Source of the DNA: Saprospiraceae bacterium
Lineage (GTDB): Bacteria > Bacteroidota > Bacteroidia > Chitinophagales > Saprospiraceae
Length of the DNA: 7,784 nt
Reading direction: 5' to 3'
Assembly: GCA_016787375.1 (NCBI GenBank)
Contig: JAEUUM010000369.1
Location: 1 to 7,784 of the forward strand
Made by a program: the position numbers and the translations under genes. A model generated the notes under the pieces. That model ran no database searches. It had not been told where the DNA came from and saw only the letters and a list, made by a program, of their open reading frames with translations. The first letter of the stretch is position 1; the number at the start of each line of letters is the position of its first letter. Positions 1 to 6,156 of this stretch are shown one piece after another.

Positions 1-126
1 ACTATTTTTCGAGTACAGTATAAAGCCATTTGGTGTCTTTTCATCAAACAATTCGAGATTTTGAGCATTCAACCACTCAGGTACACTCACCAAAAATAGA
101 ATTGCGCAAAAATGCCTTGTTTTCAT
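1..126 (-). CDS. N-terminal fragment of a secreted protein (cut by window edge)
   Basis: Reading leftward from the ATG at 126-124, the frame stays open for 42 codons to the window edge. The first 21 or so residues form a signal peptide: MKTR, a hydrophobic core (FCAILFLVSV), then a cleavage-like site LNA|QN. The mature part begins NLELFDEKTPNGFILYSKNS. The product is therefore exported to the periplasm, the surface or outside the cell. A good Bacteroidota-type promoter lies just upstream, which supports this start. The fragment is too short to assign a family. The start of the mature part faintly recalls some Bacteroidota M23-type secreted peptidases, but that is a memory-based guess and not a call. 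Confidence is good that this is a real gene and low for any function. Confidence 0.7.
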   Translation of the reverse strand, partial: MKTRHFCAILFLVSVPEWLNAQNLELFDEKTPNGFILYSKNS

Positions 127-157
127 AAAATGAAAATTATTTTTCGAGAATCTAAAG

Positions 158-186
158 CAAATATATGGTTTAAAGGAATAATGCAA
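158..186 (-). promoter_or_regulatory. Bacteroidota-type promoter for the left-edge secreted protein
   Basis: On the minus strand there is a TTG (186-184), an 18-nt spacer and TATATTTG (165-158). This matches the known Bacteroidota primary-sigma consensus of a -33 TTG/TTTG and a -7 TAnnTTTG. Transcription would begin near 151, giving a leader of about 25 nt before the ATG at 126. Confidence 0.55.
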
Positions 187-325
187 TTTTAGGGCTAGGT
201 TTTGTGCCTATAACCCAGTATTAATTTGCCTCCAATGACAAGTAAACGACTGTAGGTCGGCAAATATTTTTTTAAAGCGCCTCTATATGATGATTGTACA
301 GGTTTTAAAAGTGGTTGTGAGTTTG

Positions 326-363
326 AATAAAAAAAGCCATGCTCAATTGATTGAGCATGGCTT
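326..363 (-). terminator. Rho-independent terminator of the fasciclin gene
   Basis: A perfect 13-bp inverted repeat (AAGCCATGCTCAA at 334-346, TTGAGCATGGCTT at 351-363) encloses a 4-nt TTGA loop. On the minus strand the hairpin runs straight into a T-rich tract (335 down to 326). It begins 24 nt after the stop codon of the fasciclin gene, where an intrinsic terminator should be. On the plus strand no T-run follows, so it should act in one direction only. Confidence 0.9.
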
Positions 364-386
364 GGTATGGTTAAAATGTTTTGTAA

Positions 387-1508
387 CTATTTTTTTACAA
401 ACTTCTTAACAGCAATTCCATTTTGATTTTCAACTTTGAGTAGATAAATACCCGATGGCAATTGGCTAATGTCTATTTGGTTATTCAAAGATACATTTGT
501 TAAACGTTGAACAGGCTGTCCTTGTGCATTGGCAATTTCTAGTATTTCAACCAATGATCCATCGTTGATGTTAAGTTTTAAAAAGTTTGATGCAGGGTTA
601 GGTGCAATTGACAAATCTAATTTACTGTTAACATCAAAACTAGATGTCGGTGGTAACAAAACGGCATCAATGACCTGTACAACACCATTGTCAGCAATCA
701 AATCAGCAACAGTAACTTTTGCATTGTTTATAAATACGCCGTCATTGTTGATGGTTACCGTAATGTTTTTACCATTGAGTGTTTTGATGATTTGACCATC
801 AGAAAGGTCGGTAGAAAGTGCATTAGCACCCACCACATGATAAGTCAGAATTGAGGTCAAAGTAGGAATATCATTCAAAAGTGCTTCAATGGTACCCGGA
901 GGCAAAGCAGCGAAAGCATCATCAGTTGGTGCAAAAACAGTAAATGGTCCATCACCAGAAAGCGCACCTTCGAGACCTGCGGCAAGTACAGCTGCTTCAA
1001 GAGTGTTGTGAACTGGCGATCCAGTTATAATGTCAACAACAGAAATAGTCGGCGGTAGCAAAACGGCATCAATGACATGTACAACACCATTGTCAGCAAT
1101 CAAATCAGCAACAGTAACTTTTGCATTGTTTATAAATACGCCGTCATTGTTGATGGTTACTGTAATGTTTTTGCCATTGAGTGTTTTGATGATTTGACCA
1201 TCAGAAAGTTCTGTAGAAAGTGCATTAGCGCCCACCACATGATAAGTCAGTATTGAGGTCAAAGTAGGGATATCATTTAAAAGTGCTTCAATCGTACCCG
1301 GAGGCAAAGCAGCGAAAGCATCATCAGTTGGAGCGAAAACAGTAAACGGTCCATCACCTGAAAGCGCACCTTCGAGACCTGCAGCAAGCACAGCTGCTTC
1401 AAGAGTGTTGTGATTTGGGGAGTTGACAATAATGTCGACTACAGTTTGTGAGTGCAATATCCTGATGCTTGAAAGCAAAAGGATAACAAGTAAAAATTTT
1501 AGTTTCAT
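387..1508 (-). CDS. Secreted protein with two near-identical fasciclin (FAS1) domains and a T9SS sorting domain
   Basis: This 373-residue protein is exported and probably released or attached at the cell surface by the type IX secretion system. Residues 1-20 are a signal peptide ending HS|Q. FAS1 domain 1 covers about 22-155 and domain 2 about 156-288. Each has the conserved TVFAPTDDAF (H1) and LTYHV (H2) motifs and ends VIDAVLLPP. Residues about 289-373 look like a type A T9SS sorting domain: APNPAS near the start, then SGIYLLKV and a basic FVKK end. FAS1 domains are known as adhesion modules in many organisms; an adhesin or matrix role here is inference. The two domains are offset by 134 residues and differ at only two positions in their core (E/D and H/Q), a sign of recent duplication or gene conversion. 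The gene stands alone with its own terminator and is divergent from the ECF sigma operon. Confidence 0.93.
   Translation of the reverse strand: MKLKFLLVILLLSSIRILHSQTVVDIIVNSPNHNTLEAAVLAAGLEGALSGDGPFTVFAPTDDAFAALPPGTIEALLNDIPTLTSILTYHVVGANALSTELSDGQIIKTLNGKNITVTINNDGVFINNAKVTVADLIADNGVVHVIDAVLLPPTISVVDIITGSPVHNTLEAAVLAAGLEGALSGDGPFTVFAPTDDAFAALPPGTIEALLNDIPTLTSILTYHVVGANALSTDLSDGQIIKTLNGKNITVTINNDGVFINNAKVTVADLIADNGVVQVIDAVLLPPTSSFDVNSKLDLSIAPNPASNFLKLNINDGSLVEILEIANAQGQPVQRLTNVSLNNQIDISQLPSGIYLLKVENQNGIAVKKFVKK
645..1445 (-). repeat. Tandem duplication of a 402-bp FAS1 unit inside the fasciclin gene
   Basis: The unit at 1044-1445 (domain 1) is repeated at about 645-1043 (domain 2), in the same orientation. 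Comparing by eye over about 365 bp of core, I count roughly 18 mismatches (about 95% identity), nearly all at third codon positions. One block of about 70 bp (around 687-758 versus 1089-1160) is identical. The 30 bp encoding the start of each domain are much more diverged, with about 12 differences. Repeats this similar can recombine, so domain number may vary between strains and short-read assembly could collapse them. Confidence 0.95.
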
Positions 1509-1528
1509 ATTTCAAATTTTAATGTGTA

Positions 1529-1558
1529 AGAAAATAGTCTTCATAATCAAGTGTGCAA
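1529..1558 (-). promoter_or_regulatory. Weak candidate promoter of the fasciclin gene
   Basis: On the minus strand there is a TTG (1558-1556), a 19-nt spacer and TATTTTCT (1536-1529). The spacing fits the Bacteroidota pattern, but the -7 box matches TAnnTTTG at only four of its six fixed positions. It would give a leader of about 15-20 nt before the ATG at 1508. The TTG would overlap the loop of the dyad at 1543-1567. Confidence 0.25.
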
Positions 1559-1567
1559 CTTGATTAT
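1543..1567. promoter_or_regulatory. 10-bp dyad (operator or leader hairpin) upstream of the fasciclin gene
   Basis: ATAATCAAGT (1543-1552) and ACTTGATTAT (1558-1567) are perfect inverted copies around a 5-nt centre. The dyad is 34 bp upstream of the fasciclin start codon, in the divergent control region. It has no T-run on either side, so it is not a terminator. It could bind a dimeric regulator or fold in a leader RNA; the sequence does not decide which. Confidence 0.4.
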
Positions 1568-1643
1568 AAATGGTTGCCTGAATTGTCAAATTTTGTTTAA
1601 TAAATTTAAAATAAACTTAAACAATAATTTTTTGTTTACCTGA

Positions 1644-1668
1644 GGCAACTTTTTGGACTTTTCTGTCA
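1644..1668 (+). promoter_or_regulatory. Candidate ECF-type promoter of the sigma/anti-sigma operon
   Basis: GGCAAC (1644-1649), a 15-nt spacer with a T-run just after the AAC, and GTCA (1665-1668) resemble the general ECF promoter pattern (an AAC-containing -35 and a GTC-containing -10 about 16 bp apart). Transcription would start near 1674, 9 bp before the ATG at 1683. This would make the ECF factor autoregulated, as is common in the family. The short motifs make this tentative. Confidence 0.35.
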
Positions 1669-1682
1669 CTTATAAATCAAGA

Positions 1683-2204
1683 ATGGTAAACAATCAAAAA
1701 ATAAACCTTTGTATTTCAGGAAACAGATTGGCGCAAAAAGAATTGTACGATTCTTTCAAAGTCAACATGTACTCCTTGTGTCAGCGGTATTTTTCTGATT
1801 TGGAGGACGCAAAGGATGCACTGCAAGATGGATTCGTGAAAGTTTTCAGGGATTTGCACCAATACGACGAAAGTAAAGGGAATATTTCTTCCTGGATTAA
1901 AAGAGTGTTCATCAACACCTGTTTAGAAAAGTTAAGAAAAAATAAACTTGATTTCCAAAACCTCTTGGAGAATGATATGCCAATCGAATCCGATATAATT
2001 TCTGACTTAAGTCTCAAGGATTTGACTGAAATGATTCAAAAATTGCCAACAGGTTACAGAACGGTATTCAATCTTTTTGTGATTGAAGGTTTTAATCATA
2101 AAGAGATATCTGATCAATTAGGTATAAGTGAAAGTACATCTAAAACCCAACTCATGAAAGCTAAGAATCTGCTACGCATGAAGCTTGAGGATATTTTTAA
2201 TTAA
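1683..2204 (+). CDS. ECF-family RNA polymerase sigma factor
   Basis: This 173-residue protein has the two-domain layout of extracytoplasmic-function sigma factors. The sigma-2 region spans about 15-88: DLEDAKDALQDGFVKVF is the core-binding helix, followed by the WIKRVFINTCLEKLRKNK segment that should read the -10 element. A linker of about 30 residues leads to sigma-4 (about 115-172), where a helix-turn-helix (FNHKEISDQLGISESTSKT) should read the -35 element. I chose the ATG at 1683. The frame extends upstream to a TTG at 1653, but that would lie inside the likely promoter and adds residues with no family match. The protein directs RNA polymerase to a stress or envelope regulon. The next gene starts 6 bp after the stop and probably encodes its membrane-bound anti-sigma partner. 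The ECF subgroup cannot be fixed by eye. Confidence 0.92.
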   Translation: MVNNQKINLCISGNRLAQKELYDSFKVNMYSLCQRYFSDLEDAKDALQDGFVKVFRDLHQYDESKGNISSWIKRVFINTCLEKLRKNKLDFQNLLENDMPIESDIISDLSLKDLTEMIQKLPTGYRTVFNLFVIEGFNHKEISDQLGISESTSKTQLMKAKNLLRMKLEDIFN

Positions 2205-2210
2205 AAAACA

Positions 2211-3653
2211 ATGGAAGACAATAATAATCTAGAAAATTTCTTCAAGAATAAATTCAATCAAAAGATTGAGCCTGAAGAATGGAATACCCCTGACGATGAT
2301 GTTTGGAACAACATATCAAACCAACTGCCTGAAAAATCAAAGAAAAGAAAATACGGAATTTTACCCTTTATTTTATTCTCTTTCCCCATTTTGTTGTGTT
2401 TGTTTTTAGGACTTGACAATTATAAAAAGCAACAAGATATATCAAGACTTAAGGATGAACTACAAGCTTGCGGTAGTAGTGAACATCAAATCTATAAACC
2501 ATTAACCGAAAATAAACGCCACGAAACAGTAAAGACAGCGCTTATTGATAAAAATACAATTAATGATAATGATGTGCCAAACAATATGCCTGCATCAAAT
2601 TTGCATTCAGCAGGAAGTTTGTCAAAATATACCCGTAAAACTCTATCGGACTCTCCTTTAAATACTGAGAAGAACAAAATAGGATTCATCGATGTTTCAA
2701 AAAAAAGAACATATGATTCAGATACTTCACAAATATCTGAAGGATTTCAAGAATATATCTATCAAATACCCAGCATTCCGGCATTAGACATTCGGAATGC
2801 TTTAAATCCAAACTCAATTGTAATACCCACAAAACTCAGTTCAATGGATATAAGCTCCAAGCAAAAATCCAACAGACCTACAAATAAAAAATTAGCAATT
2901 GGCCCTATACTTGGCCATTACAATTGGTTTGATATCAAAACAGGAAACATTGAAAATCCTTTATCTGAATTCTTGATTAAGGAACAAACTTCACCATCTT
3001 TCGCAGCCGGATTTTCAATTGGAAAGACTTTGAGCAAGCATTTCACCTTCAATTCCGGAATTCAATATTTGCAAAGAAATCAAAATTCACATTATGCATT
3101 AAAACTACCATACTCTACTGCAGAAGAGAAGCCGGATGGCTCAGAATTAGAAAATGAATTCGCACACAACTTGCCCACAGGTCTCGGAAGCATCAGCACA
3201 AATCTGGTTCTATCAAGAAACATTAATAGTCCTGTTAACAATAATGAAGAAGTAAATCTTGAGTTCTCAATTTCGAATCAGACAAAAGCTTTGGTAATAC
3301 CTTTAACATTGTCGTATTTCCCGACCCTTGCAGGTAATGGTTTTTTCATACTGGGAGGTTTTGCAAACGAGTTTATTGTCGAAAATAGAATCAGGGAAAT
3401 AAGTTCTGAAAGCCACCATACATTTGTAAAAGTAAAATCACTTGCGGTAGATTATAATGCGAATCAAATAAATAGGTTCAACTTGAGTGCTTTGGCCGGA
3501 GTTGGTTATCAAAAGGAGATATACAAGGATATTAACTTTGGCTTGTCTGTGAACTATGGAATCGCTTTAACCAATACCTTTGCAACCCAGAATTACAAGC
3601 ATAGAATCAATTTCGCGGGGATACAAATATTGCTTTCAAAGAATCTTCGTTGA
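2211..3653 (+). CDS. Probable dual membrane-spanning anti-sigma factor with C-terminal outer-membrane beta-barrel
   Basis: This 480-residue protein is probably co-transcribed with the ECF sigma factor. Its layout has four parts: a hydrophilic acidic head (1-47) with EEWNTPDDDVWNNISNQL; a basic KSKKRK stop before a single membrane helix (about 49-68); a polar linker of about 160 residues starting with a short coiled-coil-like stretch (70-86); and a beta-rich C-terminal half (about 228-480). That half has alternating strands such as LAIGPILGHYNW, FAAGFSIGK, LVIPLTLSYF, INFGLSVNYG and INFAGIQILL, typical of a small, roughly eight-stranded PorT-like barrel. With no N-terminal signal peptide and a positive-inside helix, the head should be cytoplasmic and the barrel outer-membrane, so the chain crosses both membranes. 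This matches the Dma anti-sigma family described in Bacteroides thetaiotaomicron. There is no zinc anti-sigma HxxxCxxC motif. The anti-sigma role is inferred from architecture and operon position. The alternative is an ordinary outer-membrane protein. Confidence 0.75.
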   Translation: MEDNNNLENFFKNKFNQKIEPEEWNTPDDDVWNNISNQLPEKSKKRKYGILPFILFSFPILLCLFLGLDNYKKQQDISRLKDELQACGSSEHQIYKPLTENKRHETVKTALIDKNTINDNDVPNNMPASNLHSAGSLSKYTRKTLSDSPLNTEKNKIGFIDVSKKRTYDSDTSQISEGFQEYIYQIPSIPALDIRNALNPNSIVIPTKLSSMDISSKQKSNRPTNKKLAIGPILGHYNWFDIKTGNIENPLSEFLIKEQTSPSFAAGFSIGKTLSKHFTFNSGIQYLQRNQNSHYALKLPYSTAEEKPDGSELENEFAHNLPTGLGSISTNLVLSRNINSPVNNNEEVNLEFSISNQTKALVIPLTLSYFPTLAGNGFFILGGFANEFIVENRIREISSESHHTFVKVKSLAVDYNANQINRFNLSALAGVGYQKEIYKDINFGLSVNYGIALTNTFATQNYKHRINFAGIQILLSKNLR

Positions 3654-3656
3654 GGA

Positions 3657-3749
3657 TTATTTATCCGCAGGTCTTTCCAATTTTGAGGGTTCCAACCAAC
3701 GCTTTACCTCAACCTTGGCTACCTGATTTTTTACTGGAATAAAAAGCAT
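3657..3749 (-). CDS. Doubtful small ORF, 30 residues (possible gene remnant)
   Basis: From the ATG at 3749-3747 to the TAA at 3659-3657 the minus strand encodes a basic 30-residue peptide (MLFIPVKNQVAK, then VEVKRWLEPSKLERPADK). The frame is open further upstream to 3821, 54 sense codons in all, with a possible TTG start at 3785 giving 42 residues. The composition is protein-like (Trp, several Lys/Glu/Arg/Pro) and uses GC-richer codons than the flanking DNA. I recognise no family. It sits in a 260-bp gap between convergent genes and has no clear promoter. It could be a small gene, the 3' remnant of a decayed gene, or chance. Confidence 0.25.
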   Translation of the reverse strand: MLFIPVKNQVAKVEVKRWLEPSKLERPADK

Positions 3750-3750
3750 A

Positions 3751-3794
3751 AATAATTGTTGTCGAATTGGGTTCTTATATTTCAAACAATTATT
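3751..3794. repeat. 10-bp inverted repeat with a 24-nt loop
   Basis: AATAATTGTT (3751-3760) is the exact reverse complement of AACAATTATT (3785-3794). It lies between the convergent barrel-protein and dehydrogenase genes. It is AT-only apart from one G/C pair and has no T-run, so it is a poor terminator candidate and may be chance. The rest of the 260-bp gap (3654-3913) shows no other convincing structure and no clear terminator for either convergent gene. Confidence 0.3.
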
Positions 3795-3913
3795 AAAGCT
3801 TGGATTATTTAGTTTAATCTGTCAACAGTTTAGCTGAATTTGATGAATACTTTGTTTGGTTTAACCATAGAATAGCATACTTATAACAAGTTATTTTATG
3901 TTGAACCGATTAT

Positions 3914-4768
3914 TCAGGATATTTTCTTCTCTAATTCTGATAAATTTATCCGCTTTCTGGCGAAGTAATCAACCCATCTATCCGGCAACTTTAATATCAT
4001 CTTGAAAATTCCGGCATTTCTGGTTACAATCTTTCTGATTTTTGGATTAACATCTGTTAAAGCCTCATAAATCGCTTGTGAAACATTTTCTACCGGCAAC
4101 GCATTATCGATGGTTTTATGGATGTATTCTTGTCTGAAATCGCTAACTGCTTTATATTCATTTCTAAAATCTGCTGTATCTTCTTGGATGGCTTTGTCCC
4201 AAATATTTGTTTTAATTGGTCCCGGCTCCACGACACAAACCATTATACCAGAATGTGATAACTCGCGGCGCATGCCGTCACTCAGAGCTTCCACTGCAAA
4301 TTTGCTTGCAGAATATGACGAAGTAAATGGTGTCACCATCCTTCCCGATATGGACGAGATGTTAATAATCCTACCTGCCTCTTCATTTAATTTTTTGTTG
4401 AGTTCAAGATTTGGAATGAATGCCTGGGTGACTTTCAGAAGTCCAAAAACATTCACATCAAACTGTCTTCTTATCTTGTCTTCTGACAGATATTTCAGTG
4501 GACCACTAATGGCAATTCCTGCATTGTTTATCAAACCGGAAAGAGGGGTATCAGCAAGTTGTGCTCTGACCTTATCTATTTGTTCGTTATTGGTGACATC
4601 CATCAATATTGGATGGATGTTGGCGATTTTCAAATTATGAATTTCTTCAAAATCAGATTGTGTTCGTACAGTACCAAATACATTAAAACCTTTATCAGCA
4701 AGGAATAAAGCAGCCCCTCTTCCAATACCTGAAGAAATACCTGTTATCAATACGTTCCCTCTGTGCAT
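3914..4768 (-). CDS. Short-chain dehydrogenase/reductase (classical SDR)
   Basis: This 284-residue cytosolic NAD(P)H-dependent oxidoreductase has a complete classical SDR signature. It shows the cofactor-binding TGISSGIG (9-16), LMDVT (D57), NNAG (81-84), the structural N106 (DVNVFGL), catalytic S139 (INISSISG), Y152 and K156 (YSASK), and the PGPIKT loop (182-187). The basic R35 after the second strand (GTVR) suggests a preference for NADP(H). The GPLKYLSEDKIRRQFDVNVFG pattern resembles retinol/17-beta-hydroxysteroid dehydrogenase-like SDRs, but the substrate cannot be read from sequence. I chose the ATG at 4768, eight residues before the glycine motif. The frame extends to a GTG at 4828, which would add a 20-residue hydrophobic stretch and is less likely. 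The gene is divergent from the phosphoesterase, with a 102-bp shared upstream region holding no convincing promoter. Confidence 0.92.
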   Translation of the reverse strand: MHRGNVLITGISSGIGRGAALFLADKGFNVFGTVRTQSDFEEIHNLKIANIHPILMDVTNNEQIDKVRAQLADTPLSGLINNAGIAISGPLKYLSEDKIRRQFDVNVFGLLKVTQAFIPNLELNKKLNEEAGRIINISSISGRMVTPFTSSYSASKFAVEALSDGMRRELSHSGIMVCVVEPGPIKTNIWDKAIQEDTADFRNEYKAVSDFRQEYIHKTIDNALPVENVSQAIYEALTDVNPKIRKIVTRNAGIFKMILKLPDRWVDYFARKRINLSELEKKIS

Positions 4769-4870
4769 ATTTGATGGCGATTTTATTGACGAATGTAGAA
4801 TAAAAAGAAGAATTGATGAAAAAATCACAACAAATATTTAAAAATCACATTATCATGTAAATTTTATTAA

Positions 4871-6100
4871 ATGAGATTTTTAGTACCCTTCTTCATATTA
4901 CTGGCTATTGATGCTTATGTTTTTCAGGCCGTTGTGAATCTTGCTCAGAATTTGAGTAAGGTTCAAAAAAACATTCTGTACATAGCCTATTGGATGATTC
5001 CGGTATTGGTAATTATTACCATGTATTCAGTTTCAAACGGTTGGACAGATAGTTGGCCTAAGTCTGTTTTTACCTTGGTCAGAGCGCTTTTGGCCATTGC
5101 TTATTTTTCAAAACTATTTGCAGTAATACCCCTCATTTTTGATGATATCCGAAGGCTTTTTATTTGGTCAAAAGCTAAAGTTTATCCTGAAATAGAATAT
5201 GATCCAAGCCGATCGGGCTTTATGTCTAAAATGGCTCTATTAATCAGTGGTTTGCCATTTGGTTTGTTATCATACGGTATTTTAAGAAACCCTTACAGAT
5301 ATAAGCTACACCAAGAAACCATCTACATCAAAGATTTGCCAGAAGACCTTGAAAATTTCAAAATCGTACAGATTTCTGATATCCATTCAGGAAGTTTTTT
5401 TTTGAAGGAGCCTGTGAAAAGTTCGGTTGCTTTAGTCAATAAATGTAAACCTGATGTAGTGTTTTTTACAGGAGACCTGGTCAATTCAAAATCTGATGAA
5501 ATAGAAGAATATTTTGATGTTTTCGATAAAATTACTGCCAAGCATGGTGTTTACTCTGTATTGGGTAATCATGATTATGGCGATTATCACCAATGGGATT
5601 CAGCAGAGCAAAAGAAAGATAATTTTCAGAAAATGATTGATGCACATAAAACACTCGGCTGGAAATTATTGCTAAACGAAAATGCAGAAATTAAAGTGGG
5701 AAATTCAACAATTGGCGTGATAGGTGTTGAGAATTATTCAATGTTGCTTCGGTTTCCTAAATATGGTGATCTGTCAAAAGCCTACAAAGGCGTAGAACAT
5801 GCTGATTTCAAAGTTCTTCTGAGTCATGATCCTTCTCATTGGAACGGGCAGGTAACCACCAAATATAAAGATATAGCCCTCACACTCTCAGGTCACACAC
5901 ATGGGTTTCAGTTTGGAATTGAAATACCTGGTTGGATAAAATGGAGCCCGAGTCAGTTTGTGTACAAGCAATGGGCTGGGTTATATCAGGAAAAAAATCA
6001 ATATCTTTACGTAAATCGCGGACTCGGGTTCCTCGGTTATCCGGGAAGGGTTGGAATATTGCCTGAAATTACCGAAATTGTGTTGAAAAAACAAGTTTAG
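4871..6100 (+). CDS. Membrane-anchored calcineurin-like metallophosphoesterase (YaeI/YkuE type)
   Basis: This 409-residue protein joins a hydrophobic N-terminal region to a calcineurin-like phosphoesterase domain. Likely membrane helices lie at about 2-22, 35-53, 66-90 and 118-137. The catalytic domain (about 150-405) carries every expected metal-site motif in order: SDIHSG (D170, H172), TGDLVNS (D202), LGNHDYGD (N233, H234), LSHDP (H319) and SGHTHG (H342, H344). It therefore should bind two metal ions and hydrolyse a phosphoester. Relatives of this type act on lipid-linked substrates such as UDP-diacylglucosamine or phospholipids at the membrane; the actual substrate is unknown. An in-frame ATG at 4871 begins directly with the hydrophobic segment. 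With an even number of helices the catalytic domain would share the side of the N-terminus, probably the cytoplasm, but this is uncertain. The next gene has its own promoter candidate starting just after this stop. Confidence 0.93.
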   Translation: MRFLVPFFILLAIDAYVFQAVVNLAQNLSKVQKNILYIAYWMIPVLVIITMYSVSNGWTDSWPKSVFTLVRALLAIAYFSKLFAVIPLIFDDIRRLFIWSKAKVYPEIEYDPSRSGFMSKMALLISGLPFGLLSYGILRNPYRYKLHQETIYIKDLPEDLENFKIVQISDIHSGSFFLKEPVKSSVALVNKCKPDVVFFTGDLVNSKSDEIEEYFDVFDKITAKHGVYSVLGNHDYGDYHQWDSAEQKKDNFQKMIDAHKTLGWKLLLNENAEIKVGNSTIGVIGVENYSMLLRFPKYGDLSKAYKGVEHADFKVLLSHDPSHWNGQVTTKYKDIALTLSGHTHGFQFGIEIPGWIKWSPSQFVYKQWAGLYQEKNQYLYVNRGLGFLGYPGRVGILPEITEIVLKKQV

Positions 6101-6101
6101 C

Positions 6102-6131
6102 TTGTATTCTAGTCCAAAAACACTATTTTTG
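6102..6131 (+). promoter_or_regulatory. Bacteroidota-type promoter for the lipoprotein gene
   Basis: TTG (6102-6104), a 19-nt spacer and TATTTTTG (6124-6131) match the TTG-N19-TAnnTTTG consensus exactly. It begins 2 bp after the phosphoesterase stop codon and would start RNA near 6138, about 19 nt before the ATG at 6157. The lipoprotein gene can therefore be expressed on its own. Confidence 0.65.
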
Positions 6132-6156
6132 TACCCTTATTTGATTTAACCACATT

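Noticed and set aside
224..273. Hairpin-like ATTTGCC/GGCAAAT with an inner CGAC/GTCG, followed by a T-run on the plus strand, with a weak upstream promoter-like TTAATTTG; possible small RNA terminator
   Set aside because: The stem is short and interrupted, no plus-strand gene precedes it, and the promoter match is poor.
529..795. Plus-strand open frame opposite the fasciclin gene, and similar antisense frames at 1781-2017, 2492-2689 and 5323-5541
   Set aside because: Each lies wholly within a well-supported gene on the other strand and shows no domain or promoter of its own.
1563..1589. E. coli-like TTGACA (1589-1584) and TATAAT (1568-1563) on the minus strand before the fasciclin gene
   Set aside because: The 15-bp spacer is short, Bacteroidota primary sigma does not use this consensus, and AT-rich DNA yields such matches by chance. 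It remains possible that the TTG acts as a -33 element.
1653..1682. Upstream TTG start for the ECF sigma factor, adding 10 residues
   Set aside because: It overlaps the likely -35/-10 region, and the ATG at 1683 gives a normal ECF length of 173 residues.
4110..4640. Long plus-strand open frame opposite the dehydrogenase
   Set aside because: The minus strand carries a complete SDR with all catalytic motifs; the opposite frame has no recognisable domain and is a shadow of it.
4769..4828. Upstream GTG start for the dehydrogenase, adding a 20-residue hydrophobic stretch
   Set aside because: The ATG at 4768 sits at the usual distance before the TGxxxGIG motif, and the extra segment looks like translated AT-rich intergenic DNA.
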